Source of the DNA: Kiritimatiellia bacterium
GTDB lineage: Bacteria; Verrucomicrobiota; Kiritimatiellia; RFP12; UBA1067
Reading direction: 5' to 3'
Assembly (NCBI GenBank): GCA_017447805.1
Contig: JAFSMR010000041.1
Span: forward strand, 1-55,995
DNA: 55,995 bases
The translations under genes and the position numbers were made by a program. This document shows, piece after piece, positions 8,707 to 16,908 of this stretch (position 1 is the stretch's first letter; each line of letters starts with the position of its first letter). The notes under the pieces were generated by a model. It was not told the DNA's origin. It was given only the letters and a program-made list of their open reading frames with translations, and ran no database searches.

Positions 8707-9243
8707 TTAGTTCCTCCCTGCGAAAGGCATGCCCATGGATACGAGCAATTCCCTTGCCGCCTTGTTATCGTTTGAACTCGTTACGAATGTAATATCCATT
8801 CCGGAATGTGCAACAGATGCTTCTACGAGCTCGGGGAAAATCGAGTGTTCCTTGAGGCCGAGAGTATAGTTGCCGCGTCCATCGAAACCACGGTTTGAAA
8901 CGCCGCGGAAGTCGCGAATTCTCGGAAGAGCTACGGAAATAAGCCTATCGGCAAATTCCCACATTCTCTCGCCGCGAAGCGTTACCTTGGCGCCGATTAC
9001 CATTCCTTCGCGCAACTTGAAGTTCGAGATGGACTTCTTTGCGCGGCAAAGCAGAGGCTTCTGGCCGCTGATAGCCGTCAGGTCGTCTACGAGCTGCTTC
9101 TGTTCATCCTTAGAGACAATTCCGAAGCCCATATTGATGACGATTTTCTGGAGGCGCGGGACGAGCATTCTGTTCGTGGTGCCGAGCTTCTTTTCAAGCT
9201 CGGGAACCATGCGGCTCGTATATTCGTCTTTTAGTCTAGCCAT
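8707..9243 (-). CDS. rplE: 50S ribosomal protein L5
   Basis: A 178-residue 5S rRNA-binding protein of the central protuberance. The markers are [54 protein letters not shown], and the signature [20 protein letters not shown]. It lies between rplX and rpsN in normal order. Confidence 0.97.
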   Translation of the reverse strand: MARLKDEYTSRMVPELEKKLGTTNRMLVPRLQKIVINMGFGIVSKDEQKQLVDDLTAISGQKPLLCRAKKSISNFKLREGMVIGAKVTLRGERMWEFADRLISVALPRIRDFRGVSNRGFDGRGNYTLGLKEHSIFPELVEASVAHSGMDITFVTSSNDNKAARELLVSMGMPFAGRN

Positions 9244-9259
9244 TGTTCAATTCCTTAAC

Positions 9260-9571
9260 TTAGAGGGCCTTGCCGCTTTTAACGCTGACTCTTGCCTTCT
9301 TGCCATCCTTTTCGCCGCACTTCACGCGCGTTCCGCGCTTGACTTGGGCATCATAAGGCATAAGCTTAGAAAGCTTCACCGGAAGTTCTGTATCGATAAG
9401 GCCGCCAGGGGTCTTTTCGGTACGGCGCATTGCCTTCTTGTGAACGTTGATGCCATCCACGACAGCAGTGCCTTCTTTAACATTGACAGAGCGAACCGTA
9501 CCGGTCTTGCCGGCATCTACGCCACTGATTACGATAACTGTATCGTTCTTTCTGATTCTTGCCAGAGACAT
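9260..9571 (-). CDS. rplX: 50S ribosomal protein L24
   Basis: A 103-residue assembly-initiator protein of the large subunit. The KOW motif is visible near the start: VIVISGVDAGKTGTVRSV. It continues with GINVHKKAMRRTEKTPGGLI and the short zinc-ribbon-like remainder VKCGEKDGKKARV. It lies between rplN and rplE as usual. Confidence 0.96.
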   Translation of the reverse strand: MSLARIRKNDTVIVISGVDAGKTGTVRSVNVKEGTAVVDGINVHKKAMRRTEKTPGGLIDTELPVKLSKLMPYDAQVKRGTRVKCGEKDGKKARVSVKSGKAL

Positions 9572-9588
9572 GATTCTTACTCCTTGGC

Positions 9589-9954
9589 TTAGACCACTTC
9601 CGGGGCCATTGAGAGGATTTTCATGTAGTTCTTATCGCGCAACTCACGGGCAACCGGCCCGAAAATACGCGTACCAATTGGATTCAACTTCGAATCGACG
9701 AGCACGCATGCGTTCTGGTCGAAGTGAACAGTCGAACCATCCTCGCGACGAATCGGCTGACCTGTGCGAACAATTACGGCTGTGGCGACGGAACCTTTCT
9801 TGATTGTTCCGGTCGGAGAAGCTTCCTTGATCGCTACACGGATGATATCGCCGAGGTGGGCATATTCCTTGCGCTGCTTGAGAATACGGAAGCACATTGC
9901 GCGCTTGGCGCCAGTGTTATCCGCAACTACGAGATTGGAGAGTTCCTGTAACAT
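9589..9954 (-). CDS. rplN: 50S ribosomal protein L14
   Basis: A 121-residue protein at the subunit interface. The family signature is complete: [17 protein letters not shown], then [40 protein letters not shown] and [20 protein letters not shown]. It starts 12 bases after rpsQ. Confidence 0.98.
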   Translation of the reverse strand: MLQELSNLVVADNTGAKRAMCFRILKQRKEYAHLGDIIRVAIKEASPTGTIKKGSVATAVIVRTGQPIRREDGSTVHFDQNACVLVDSKLNPIGTRIFGPVARELRDKNYMKILSMAPEVV

Positions 9955-9966
9955 TGGTCGGTCTCC

Positions 9967-10218
9967 TTACTTCACGATGCGCCAGCGCTTTGTCGCGCTA
10001 AGCGGGCGGGTTTCCATGATTGTTACATTGTCACCAACCTTGGCGGTATCTTCTTCGTCATGCGCATGATATTTCTTCGTGCGAGTGACGATCTTGCCGT
10101 ATACCGGATGGCGTTCGCGATAGCTTACCTTTACTACGACGCTCTTGGCGCCCATCTTCGAGGCGACTACGCCCTTGCGCACTTTGCGCGCACCACGTGT
10201 TGTTGTTTCGGTGCTCAT
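9967..10218 (-). CDS. rpsQ: 30S ribosomal protein S17
   Basis: An 83-residue OB-fold protein that binds 16S rRNA early in assembly. It shows RKGVVASKMGAKSVVVKV, RHPVYGKIVTRTKKYHAHD and the ending VGDNVTIMETRPLSATKRW. Its ATG overlaps the stop codon of rplP by one base, so there is no room for rpmC (L29), which normally lies between these two genes. Confidence 0.97.
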   Translation of the reverse strand: MSTETTTRGARKVRKGVVASKMGAKSVVVKVSYRERHPVYGKIVTRTKKYHAHDEEDTAKVGDNVTIMETRPLSATKRWRIVK

Positions 10219-10640
10219 TAGATCTTAACTCCTGCGCGGGTTATAAACTTCGTGTGAATGCCAATCTTGGTCGCTGCGAGGCGGAGGCACTCTTTGGCGA
10301 CTTCTTCGCTTACGCCGCCGATTTCAAAGAGTACCTTGCCGGGAAGAATTACGGCAGCCCAAAATTCAGGGTTACCCTTTCCTCCACCCATACGAACTTC
10401 GATAGGCTTGCGCGTTACGGGCTTGTCGGGGAATACGCGAATCCAGAGTTTGCCCTTGCGCTTCATTTCACGGTTGATCGCTACGCGGCAAGCTTCTATC
10501 TGAGTAGCAGTAAGAAGTCCGCGGGTAAGCGCCTTAAGGCCGAATTCGCCGTAAGCGAGTTCCGTGCCGCTGGTCGCATAGCCGGAACGATTACCTTTTG
10601 ATACCTTGCGGTATTTAACTCTCTTGGGCATTAAAGGCAT
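10218..10640 (-). CDS. rplP: 50S ribosomal protein L16
   Basis: A 140-residue protein near the A-site tRNA. It shows [40 protein letters not shown], the Arg-rich [19 protein letters not shown] and [20 protein letters not shown]. It follows rpsC by three bases, and its stop overlaps the rpsQ start. Confidence 0.97.
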   Translation of the reverse strand: MPLMPKRVKYRKVSKGNRSGYATSGTELAYGEFGLKALTRGLLTATQIEACRVAINREMKRKGKLWIRVFPDKPVTRKPIEVRMGGGKGNPEFWAAVILPGKVLFEIGGVSEEVAKECLRLAATKIGIHTKFITRAGVKI

Positions 10641-10643
10641 ATC

Positions 10644-11342
10644 TTACCTCCCCTCCTTGCGATCGCCGCGCTCACGGCGCTCGCCGCCACGTCTTTCGTT
10701 TCTGGGCGCACGCGCCTGGAAACCTTCTTTCTTGCAAATCCAAACCTTGATACCGATCTTGCCGGCAGTCGTGTTGGCTTCAGCAAATCCATAATCGATG
10801 TTCGCACGCAGAGTGTGAAGAGGAACCTTGCCTTCCCTGGACCACTCGACGCGAGCGATTTCTGCGCCGTTGATACGACCGGAAGCATGGACCTTGATTC
10901 CATCTACGCCCATATCCATCGCGACCTTCTGCGCTCTCTTCATCGCACGCTTGAGGGCGATACGACGTTCGAGCTGAAGCGCAATGCCTTCGGCTACGAG
11001 CTGTGCATCCGCATCGGCTCCCTGAACTTCGCGTACATCGAGATAGACTTCCTTCTTCGTTACCTTCTCGAGCTCGGCGCGAACAGAATCGGCGTCTCCA
11101 CCCTTGCGGCCGATGATAACACCAGGACGCGCGGAGAAGAGCGTAACTCTAACGCGGTTCATGTAGCGCTCGATGAGAATCTTCGAAATACCCGCTTCGG
11201 CAAGATTCTTCTTGCAGATTTCGCGAATCTTCTGGTCCTCTACGAGCAATGCGCCGAATGTGCGCTTAGGTGCGAACCAACGGCTGCCCCAGGCGTGATT
11301 CACGCCAACGCGGAAACCTACTGGGTTAACTTTCTGTCCCAT
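10644..11342 (-). CDS. rpsC: 30S ribosomal protein S3
   Basis: A 232-residue protein at the mRNA entry channel. It begins MGQKVNPVGFRVGVNHAWGS and carries the KH-type GVIIGRKGGDADSVRAELEK and the C-terminal domain AIKRAMKRAQKVAMDMG-like helix region and GRINGAEIARVEWSREGKVP. It ends in an Arg/Gly-rich basic tail of about 25 residues. The start is ATG 11342, with GGAGG just upstream; the frame is open further upstream, but that part lies inside rplV. It follows rplV by one base. Confidence 0.96.
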   Translation of the reverse strand: MGQKVNPVGFRVGVNHAWGSRWFAPKRTFGALLVEDQKIREICKKNLAEAGISKILIERYMNRVRVTLFSARPGVIIGRKGGDADSVRAELEKVTKKEVYLDVREVQGADADAQLVAEGIALQLERRIALKRAMKRAQKVAMDMGVDGIKVHASGRINGAEIARVEWSREGKVPLHTLRANIDYGFAEANTTAGKIGIKVWICKKEGFQARAPRNERRGGERRERGDRKEGR

Positions 11343-11343
11343 A

Positions 11344-11697
11344 TTATTTCGCCTCCTTAACTTTCGCGTCAGTGAGCACGACCTTGCAATGGCAAAGTCT
11401 GCGCGCAATCGGATGCGCAGAGCCGCGGGCCGTCGGCCAGTAGCGGCGCATGCGAACGGATTCATCGAACACGCAGAGCTTGATAGTCATGTCTGCTGCG
11501 TTCTGAACGTTATTGTTGTGCCTTGCGTTCGCGACTGCACTGAGGATGGTCTTCGAAAGAATTTCCGCCGCTTTCTTGGGTGAAAATTCCATAAGCGCCA
11601 AAGCCTTGGCTGCCGTAAGGCCGCGGCAAGCACGCGCAAGAGGTCTGCCCTTGAAGGCGCTCATGCGTGCGTTGCGAGTAATAGCTGTTACTTCCAT
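11344..11697 (-). CDS. rplV: 50S ribosomal protein L22
   Basis: A 117-residue protein whose extended loop lines the peptide exit tunnel. It shows NARMSAFKGRPLARACRGLT (the usual SP-K-R-V/A-R-L segment is altered here), ALMEFSPKKAAEILSKTILS, AVANARHNNNVQNAADM, and the tunnel-loop region RMRRYWPTARGSAHPIARRL followed by CHCKVVLTDA. Order after rpsS is standard. Confidence 0.96.
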   Translation of the reverse strand: MEVTAITRNARMSAFKGRPLARACRGLTAAKALALMEFSPKKAAEILSKTILSAVANARHNNNVQNAADMTIKLCVFDESVRMRRYWPTARGSAHPIARRLCHCKVVLTDAKVKEAK

Positions 11698-11710
11698 CTT
11701 AAGCTACCTC

Positions 11711-11992
11711 TTACTTCTTCTCGGCCTTCGCCGCAGAGTTGCCGTGCGACTTGAACGTGCGCGTGGGGGCAAACTCGCCGAGCCTGTGGCCTACCATGTT
11801 TTCGGTTATGAAAATCGGCATGTGCTGGCGTCCATTGTGGATCGCAAACGTCAAACCGACGAATTCAGGCAGAACCATCGAGCGACGGCTCCACGTCTTG
11901 ATTGGCTGCTTCTTGCCCGCAGCCTGCATCTTCTCGACCTTGCGGAGGAGGCTAGCCTCCACATACGGACCTTTCTTTAGAGAACGTGCCAT
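11711..11992 (-). CDS. rpsS: 30S ribosomal protein S19
   Basis: A 93-residue protein of the small-subunit head. The signature is plain: [40 protein letters not shown], and [20 protein letters not shown] followed by [12 protein letters not shown]. It starts five bases after rplB. Confidence 0.98.
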   Translation of the reverse strand: MARSLKKGPYVEASLLRKVEKMQAAGKKQPIKTWSRRSMVLPEFVGLTFAIHNGRQHMPIFITENMVGHRLGEFAPTRTFKSHGNSAAKAEKK

Positions 11993-11997
11993 AAAAG

Positions 11998-12822
11998 TTA
12001 CTTCCTCCTCTTGACAATTACCTTGTTAGAAGCCTTCCTCTTCGGACGGGTCTTGCCGCCCTTTGCGAGCTGACCCCAAGGCGAACGCGGATGGCTGCCG
12101 CCGCTCGTGCGGCCTTCACCACCACCCATCGGGTGATCTACAGGGTTCATCGCAACGCCGCGAACCGTCGGGCGAATGCCGAGGTAGCGCTTGCGGCCGG
12201 CCTTGCCGAGCTTCACGGAACCCCAATCCTTGTTACCGACCGAACCGACGCACGCCAAGCACCTGCCATCGAAAATGCGAATTTCGCCGGAGGGCATCTT
12301 GAGAGTAACGCGGCCATTGTCGCGCGCCTGAATCTGGCAACCGCAGCCCGCACCGCGAGCTACCTTCGCGCCCTGACCGGGAACGAGTTCGATCGCGTGC
12401 ACCATCATGCCCAAAGGAATCTGAATAAGCGGCAGGCAGTTGCCGACAGTGGCTTCCGCCTTGGGTCCGTTCATTACCTTCATACCGACCTTCAGACCTT
12501 CTGGCGCGAGGATATAGCTCTTGACACCATCGGCATAGTCGATCTGAGCGAGGTAGGCAGAGCGGGTTGGATCGTAAGCGATCGCCTTGACTTCAGCCTC
12601 GACATCGAACTTCGTGCGCTTGAAGTCTACGATACGCATTCTCTGCTTGGTGCCGCCGCCATGATGACGAGTCGTAATGCGGCCCTGGTTATTGCGCCCG
12701 GCTGTTTTGCGTACGGCCTTTGTCAAAGATTTTACCGGTCTTTCCTCGGTAATCTCTTCAAAGGTTGGGGCGATGCGGAATCGCATACCCTGGCTTCTGG
12801 CCTTAAAAGATTTTAGTGGCAT
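11998..12822 (-). CDS. rplB: 50S ribosomal protein L2
   Basis: A 274-residue protein needed for subunit joining and peptidyl transfer. It shows [40 protein letters not shown], and the C-terminal [17 protein letters not shown]. The first His of that loop, the one tied to function, is kept. The second position, His in E. coli, is Met here. It lies 10 bases after rplW, as usual. Confidence 0.98.
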   Translation of the reverse strand: MPLKSFKARSQGMRFRIAPTFEEITEERPVKSLTKAVRKTAGRNNQGRITTRHHGGGTKQRMRIVDFKRTKFDVEAEVKAIAYDPTRSAYLAQIDYADGVKSYILAPEGLKVGMKVMNGPKAEATVGNCLPLIQIPLGMMVHAIELVPGQGAKVARGAGCGCQIQARDNGRVTLKMPSGEIRIFDGRCLACVGSVGNKDWGSVKLGKAGRKRYLGIRPTVRGVAMNPVDHPMGGGEGRTSGGSHPRSPWGQLAKGGKTRPKRKASNKVIVKRRK

Positions 12823-12832
12823 ATTGAACTCC

Positions 12833-13114
12833 TTAGACCTGTTCGATGCGCTCGCCCGGCTTTACCGTTACGATTGCTTTCTTGTAGGGGGCTTCCTTCA
12901 CCACGCGGCGTGTACCGCGAATGTACTTCTGGCCGCCCTTGACTGTGACGGTTCTTACCTTGAGCACGTGAACGCCAAATTTCTTTTCTACGGCGTCGGC
13001 GATTTCAGGTTTTCTCGCTGCGACGGCGACTTCGAGAACGAAGCGATTTTCCTGGGCAAGCTGCTCGCCCTTTTCCGTCGTACGAATCTTCTTGATTATT
13101 TCTTCGTTTGTCAT
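12833..13114 (-). CDS. rplW: 50S ribosomal protein L23
   Basis: A 93-residue protein at the tunnel exit that docks trigger factor and SRP. It shows KIRTTEKGEQLAQENRFVLE (a variant of the usual PVxTEKS...Y.F.V pattern), KPEIADAVEKKFGVHVLKVR and VTVKGGQKYIRGTRRVVKEA. The placement between rplD and rplB supports the call. Confidence 0.95.
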   Translation of the reverse strand: MTNEEIIKKIRTTEKGEQLAQENRFVLEVAVAARKPEIADAVEKKFGVHVLKVRTVTVKGGQKYIRGTRRVVKEAPYKKAIVTVKPGERIEQV

Positions 13115-13127
13115 GGCGCTACTCCTA

Positions 13128-13754
13128 TTACTTGGCTATACGCGCCATGAGCGCGTCGAATCCCGCCTTGTCGCAAAGAATCTTGCGGCTCTGGAGAATT
13201 GTGTAAACATCAAGTGCGTCAGCCGTCGAGTAATCTACGCGGGCGATATTGCTTGCCGCAAGATACACCGTCTCGGTGGCTTGCTTCTGGACTACGAGCA
13301 CGGTTCTTTCGATACCGAGCTTCTTGAGAAGTGCGGCCATGAGCTTCGTCTTGGGCGCTTCGAAGCTGAATTCGCTTACGACTACTACGTCGCCTGCAAC
13401 CAGCTTATCGGAAAGTGCGCGTGCAAAAGCGAGTTTCGCAACCTTTTTGTTGACCTTCTGCTCGAAGCATCTCGGCTTAGGACCATGCGCAACGCCGCCG
13501 CCGCGCCAAACAGGGGACTGCCTGAAGCCTGCACGGGCATTGCCTGTGCCTTTCTGCTTCCAAGGTTTCTTGTTGGAACCCGCTACTTCGCCCTTGCCCT
13601 TCGTGGAAGCCGTGCCGGCTCTCAGTGCATTGCGAATCGCAGTTACGGTATCCTTGAGCGCCTGCTCGCCCTTGTCGAGAGTAAGAACCTGCTCGTCGAG
13701 CGTGATATCGGCAGCCGCTTCACCAGCACCGGTAAATGTCTTAATCGTTGCCAT
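13128..13754 (-). CDS. rplD: 50S ribosomal protein L4
   Basis: A 208-residue protein whose loop reaches the exit tunnel. In E. coli it also represses the S10 operon through its leader. The tunnel-loop signature is clear: GEVAGSNKKPWKQKGTGNAR followed by AGFRQSPVWRGGGVAHGPKP. The C-terminal half has the alpha/beta domain (KLAFARALSDKLVAGDVVVV). Given the terminator-like hairpin in the leader of this unit, L4-type feedback is possible but unproven. Confidence 0.97.
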   Translation of the reverse strand: MATIKTFTGAGEAAADITLDEQVLTLDKGEQALKDTVTAIRNALRAGTASTKGKGEVAGSNKKPWKQKGTGNARAGFRQSPVWRGGGVAHGPKPRCFEQKVNKKVAKLAFARALSDKLVAGDVVVVSEFSFEAPKTKLMAALLKKLGIERTVLVVQKQATETVYLAASNIARVDYSTADALDVYTILQSRKILCDKAGFDALMARIAK

Positions 13755-13756
13755 TA

Positions 13757-14428
13757 TTACTTAGCCCCTTTCTTCGCCGCCTTGAACGCAATGACATTGT
13801 TCTTGAGGCTCTTGCGAACGATTACTGTGCCGTTCTTCGCGCCGGGAACAGAGCCCTTGACGAGAATGGCGTTATCTTCGGGACGAATCTGGACGACTTC
13901 GAGATTGACCGCCGTGCGATTCACATCGCCCATGTGGCCAGGCATCTTCTTGCCCTTCTCGATCCAGCCAGGCAAATCACGTGCCGCAAGGCCGCCCGTG
14001 CGGCGCTTGGAATGGCCGCCGTGCGTCATGTTGCCGCCCGCGAAATTATAGCGCTTCAAAACGCCGGCAAATCCGCGGCCCTTCGTCACACCAGATACAT
14101 CCACATACTTGCAACCATCGAAGTTGCCGACGGTAATTACATCGCCAGCCTTGACTTCTTCACCTTTGTCAAGCGCAAATTCCTTGAGAATGCGTACGCC
14201 ACCTTCGAGACCGCCGGTCTTCTTTAGGTGCCCCGCAACAGCCTTGGTAAGGCGCTTTACCTTCTGCTCGCCAAATCCGAGCTGCGCCGCTACATAGCCA
14301 TCTTTCTCTACGCTCTTGACTTGCACGACCGGACAAGGACCAACCTCGATAACCGTAACGGTGGTGCGCTTGCCATCGGCATCGTATACCTGAGTCATGC
14401 CAATCTTCTTGCCAATCAAACCTTCCAT
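13757..14428 (-). CDS. rplC: 50S ribosomal protein L3
   Basis: A 223-residue protein that reaches the peptidyl transferase centre. It starts MEGLIGKKIGMTQVYDADGK and contains the signature KGRGFAGVLKRYNFAGGNMT, then HGGHSKRRTG, and PGWIEKGKKMPGHMGDVNRT. It starts 19 bases after rpsJ and ends two bases before rplD. Confidence 0.98.
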   Translation of the reverse strand: MEGLIGKKIGMTQVYDADGKRTTVTVIEVGPCPVVQVKSVEKDGYVAAQLGFGEQKVKRLTKAVAGHLKKTGGLEGGVRILKEFALDKGEEVKAGDVITVGNFDGCKYVDVSGVTKGRGFAGVLKRYNFAGGNMTHGGHSKRRTGGLAARDLPGWIEKGKKMPGHMGDVNRTAVNLEVVQIRPEDNAILVKGSVPGAKNGTVIVRKSLKNNVIAFKAAKKGAK

Positions 14429-14447
14429 CTAAGTCTCTCCTTTCCTC

Positions 14448-14756
14448 TTAGACCTTGATGGTGATATCGACACCGGCAGGAAGATTGAGCTTCTTGAGCT
14501 CGTCAATCGTCTGCGCTGTCGGGTTGATGATGTCGAGGAGGCGCTTATGGGTCCTCTGCTCGAACTGATCCATGGATTTTTTATCCACATTCGGCGAACG
14601 GTTCACCGTAAAACGTTCGATGCGCGTAGGCAGCGGGATTGGCCCCACTATCTGCGCACCCGTCCCACGGGCCGTATCAATGATTCCGCCCACAGCCTGA
14701 TCGAGCACACGGTGATCGTATGCCTGAAGCCTGATGCGGACTCTCTGTTGTTGCAT
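14448..14756 (-). CDS. rpsJ: 30S ribosomal protein S10
   Basis: A 102-residue small-subunit protein that also pairs with NusB in antitermination. It shows [40 protein letters not shown] and the signature [20 protein letters not shown]. It is the first gene of the unit and follows a leader of about 247 bases with a GGAGG-type ribosome site and a closer GGAAGAG. Confidence 0.98.
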   Translation of the reverse strand: MQQQRVRIRLQAYDHRVLDQAVGGIIDTARGTGAQIVGPIPLPTRIERFTVNRSPNVDKKSMDQFEQRTHKRLLDIINPTAQTIDELKKLNLPAGVDITIKV

Positions 14757-15003
14757 TTTTCTCTTCCTTATTTATTCTCTTTTCCTCCTGCAGCTCGACT
14801 TTCCTCGCTTTCAGCGGACTCCACTCGGAGTAGCCGCCGTGGGCCCTTATTGAGCACCCCACGCGTGGTTTCGTTTCGCCACAGTTCACTTAGTAATGAA
14901 AAAAGCCCACGTTTGCCGCCGCAATCGTGAGCTTTCTTAGCTCTCAATCGCGACGTGGCGAGGCGTCCCCGCCCGTATCGCAAACCTTCTCCACCAAAAG
15001 TGA
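14757..15003 (-). promoter_or_regulatory. Leader of the ribosomal-protein unit, candidate attenuation region
   Basis: The predicted transcript starts near 15003 and runs about 247 bases before the rpsJ ATG. No open frame of note is present. The first third folds into a hairpin followed by a T-run (see the terminator entry). The following stretch (14761-14880) is rich in purines and short complementary blocks. In E. coli a shorter S10 leader mediates L4 feedback; whether this leader does the same is inference. Confidence 0.5.
14899..14958 (-). terminator. Terminator-like hairpin inside the ribosomal-protein leader
   Basis: On the minus strand the arms CCACGT (14953-14958) and ACGTGG (14907-14912) close a stem that also contains an inner GAGC/GCTC pairing around 14929-14943. 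A GC step and six T residues (14899-14904) follow at once. This is the layout of an intrinsic terminator, placed about 45 bases after the predicted start and about 145 bases before rpsJ. The stem has internal mismatches, so its strength is uncertain. Confidence 0.5.
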
Positions 15004-15009
15004 GCCGAT

Positions 15010-15039
15010 ATTATACCATATTTCCCCCGCTACGGTCAA
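15010..15039 (-). promoter_or_regulatory. Promoter of the ribosomal-protein unit
   Basis: Read on the minus strand: -35 TTGACC (15034-15039), an 18-bp spacer ending in AAATATGG, and -10 TATAAT (15010-15015). It has the TGn extension. It is the only promoter seen for the 13-kb unit from rpsJ to rph. Confidence 0.85.
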
Positions 15040-15060
15040 GGGGGTAATTTATATTTCGCA

Positions 15061-15425
15061 ATTTTTTACATTTTTACCCCACTAACTGCCAACTTCAAGC
15101 GCTCACCGCCGCCGCCAAAATTGGAATTGGCAACATTGGGAGAAAGCAACACTTTCACATTGGCAACATTCCCCTGTCCTACCTGCTTTGCTGGGGATCC
15201 CTACGATGCTCTGGCTTCGCCATCGGTCGACCTGACGTCTCCAACACAAGCGAATCTTCCTCAGCCGCCGTCCAGATATTCAACGGTAGGGCTCATCGCC
15301 CCGCGACCACTCTACGACTACAACTACAAACTACAACTAAACATCTGAACGCGCCAAAGCCGCCCTGAACATCTTAACTTTCTGAACGCGGCGAAGCCGC
15401 CCTGAACGGCGCCGCAGGCGCCCAA
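15061..15425. repeat. Gene-free mosaic of short dispersed repeats
   Basis: No credible gene is found here. Bases 15146-15165 match 18 of 20 bases with 55976-55995 at the right edge of the window. GGCTCATCGCCC at 15290-15301 recurs in the opposite orientation at 53968-53979. A 27-bp unit occurs twice as a direct repeat (15344-15370 and 15381-15407, differing at two or three positions) and recurs in the opposite orientation at 53917-53943 with one change. The unit holds a small GCGGC-TTC-GCCGC-type hairpin. A further palindrome, GGCGCC-GCA-GGCGCC, lies at about 15407-15421. The shared pieces suggest a dispersed repeat family in this genome. Confidence 0.6.
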
Positions 15426-16283
15426 TTATAGCTTTTCGATTTCGTCTGCGGCAAGACCCGTTGCCGCTGCAATCTGCTCAACTGACATCCCGGCTTTTTT
15501 CAGGTTGCGGGCGGTCTGCCGCAACTGCTCCGCTATCGCGTCCGCGCGAGCATTCGCCGCGTCGCGCTCGCGTTCTAGATCGGCGATTTCAGTCTTCTTC
15601 CGGCTTACATAGTCCCAGAATCCATCATATACAGCCAATTCTTCCTTGCTTAAGGCGGATTCCTTTACGATTTCCAATGCCTGAGCGGTTTGCGGGTTGT
15701 CAAGAAGATCCTGCGATACCTCGTCTGCTCCATCGCGCCCGATCTCGGTCAGGAATCGAAGCCACAAGACTTGCATCTTCTTTTCGGTGAAGTTCTTAGC
15801 CTTGAATTTGGGAAGCTCGACGAATATGAGGTGAAGCCCGTCAAGCACTTTGTCGGTATGTAGGTAATGCACCATCCGGTAGTAATGGTAATACTCGTCT
15901 AAATCCGGCTCGAAGGTGTGATTGACCAAATTCAGTAAATAGACTGGCTGCAACGAAGCATACTCGTCGCCTTTTTCGAACTGCTTCACATATGCCTTGG
16001 AAGCATTGAAAACAACGCGCTTCATGAAACTCGTAGTCCAGTTCATCTGCATTTCGACGATGAACTTGCGCCCGCCTGTCTCTTCGCAACGCACATCGAC
16101 GGATGTATCCTTGTCGATCGGGGTGCGCGGCACGAGTTCCGGCGGCAGATATTCAATCGATTCGACCTTCTTGCCCTCGTCAAGAGGCAGCAATGCGTTT
16201 AGCAGACTAATGACGAGATTTTTATGCTCGCCAAAAACCTTCTTGAATGTCACGTCCGCTTTAGGATCGAGGTACCTTGCCAT
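15426..16283 (-). CDS. Rpn family PD-(D/E)XK nuclease / putative transposase
   Basis: A 285-residue protein of the recombination-promoting nuclease family, which joins a PD-(D/E)XK nuclease fold to a helical C-terminus. The family start DPKADVTFKKVFGEHKNL is complete. The catalytic pattern reads VDVRCEETGGRKFIVEMQMN, giving the D...E-x-Q core. HYLHTDKVLDGLHLIFVELP is another typical stretch. The C-terminus has a charged helix (DLERERDAANARADA) and a short MSVEQIAAATGLAADEIEKL motif like a small DNA-binding turn. AGGAG precedes the ATG. Such genes are often in many copies and flanked by repeats, which fits this locus. Whether it moves or acts only as a nuclease is unknown. Confidence 0.85.
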   Translation of the reverse strand: MARYLDPKADVTFKKVFGEHKNLVISLLNALLPLDEGKKVESIEYLPPELVPRTPIDKDTSVDVRCEETGGRKFIVEMQMNWTTSFMKRVVFNASKAYVKQFEKGDEYASLQPVYLLNLVNHTFEPDLDEYYHYYRMVHYLHTDKVLDGLHLIFVELPKFKAKNFTEKKMQVLWLRFLTEIGRDGADEVSQDLLDNPQTAQALEIVKESALSKEELAVYDGFWDYVSRKKTEIADLERERDAANARADAIAEQLRQTARNLKKAGMSVEQIAAATGLAADEIEKL

Positions 16284-16315
16284 ATCTTTTTATACTCCTG
16301 ACCGAAACAGCCGGT

Positions 16316-16321
16316 ATTATA
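16316..16321 (-). promoter_or_regulatory. Extended -10 element ahead of the Rpn gene
   Basis: On the minus strand TTTGCTATAAT gives a TGn-extended -10 (TATAAT at 16316-16321), which would start RNA near 16309, about 26 bases before the ATG. The -35 region is weak (no TTGNNN at 17-18 bp), so this promoter leans on the extended -10. Confidence 0.55.
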
Positions 16322-16429
16322 GCAAATCTTTGTGTATAATTAAGGGGGCGCGCGGCGCCTGAATATATCATCCCTCGAAACGGATTCCAACCCGTCGCCA
16401 GGCTTTTACCCATCTCAAAGAACAGCGAT

Positions 16430-16458
16430 ATTTTAGCATATTTCCCGCCGCGCTTCAA
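16430..16458 (-). promoter_or_regulatory. Second upstream promoter reading toward the Rpn gene
   Basis: Minus strand: TTGAAG (16453-16458), a 17-bp spacer ending in GGGAAATATGC, and TAAAAT (16430-16435). The RNA would run through about 140 gene-free bases before the Rpn gene. It may be a leader or a small RNA; nothing else in the interval was recognised. Confidence 0.6.
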
Positions 16459-16656
16459 GTAGGGGAATGAGAAAAATGGTTGTTTATCCCAAAATATTCC
16501 TTAGCTAGAGAGCGTTTTTGGTATATAGGGCCACCGCATTGGAGTGGGGCTATCGACCATATGCGAAACCCTCGCAACTTTTCTGGCGGGGCTTGCGTAG
16601 ACGCGCGAAAGCGGCGCCACAAAAGTGGCGGGGATTAGAGCAGAAGCTGTAGAAAT

Positions 16657-16868
16657 CGTTTGCACTTTCATAATCAAAATTGAACGAGCCAAAACAACCG
16701 CTTGTTTTGTCACAATCAAAACTAAACGAGGCAAAACAACCGCTTGTTTTCTGATAATCAAAACCAAACGAGCCAAAACAACCGCTTGTTTTCTGATAAT
16801 CAAAACCAAACGAGCCAAAACAACCACTTGTTTTGTCACATCCAAAATTGATTATGGCAATGCAAACG
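16657..16868. repeat. Four-copy 42-bp tandem array bracketed by 26-bp inverted repeats
   Basis: Four consecutive 42-bp units lie at 16668-16709, 16710-16751, 16752-16793 and 16794-16835, and a fifth decays after 16836. Units 3 and 4 differ at two positions. Each unit contains an inverted repeat with arms AAAACAA and TTGTTTT around CCGC (CCAC in the fourth), so each copy can form a short hairpin. The array is enclosed by imperfect inverted repeats at 16657-16682 and 16843-16868, which match at 21 of 26 positions. Because 42 is a multiple of three and stops are absent, three overlapping frames stay open with 14-residue repeats, but none has a gene-like start or resembles a protein. It lies between divergent promoters at 16430 and 17111. 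Confidence 0.85.
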
Positions 16869-16908
16869 GCAGAATTGTTTATCGCGGATAACCAGAGAGG
16901 GAAGTATA

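Noticed and set aside
11343..11465. N-terminal extension of rpsC by about 40 residues
   Set aside because: It overlaps rplV on the same strand and is unlike S3; ATG 11342 has a strong ribosome site.
15121..15348. A 75-residue gene in the repeat mosaic
   Set aside because: TTG start without a ribosome site, low-complexity composition and overlap with dispersed repeats.
16331..16345. A plus-strand TATAAT at 16335-16340 as a promoter
   Set aside because: No -35 at the right distance and no TGn extension (TGTG precedes it), and no gene follows.
16657..16868. A CRISPR array
   Set aside because: The repeats alternate with no unique spacers: the whole 42-bp unit repeats, and no cas gene is near.
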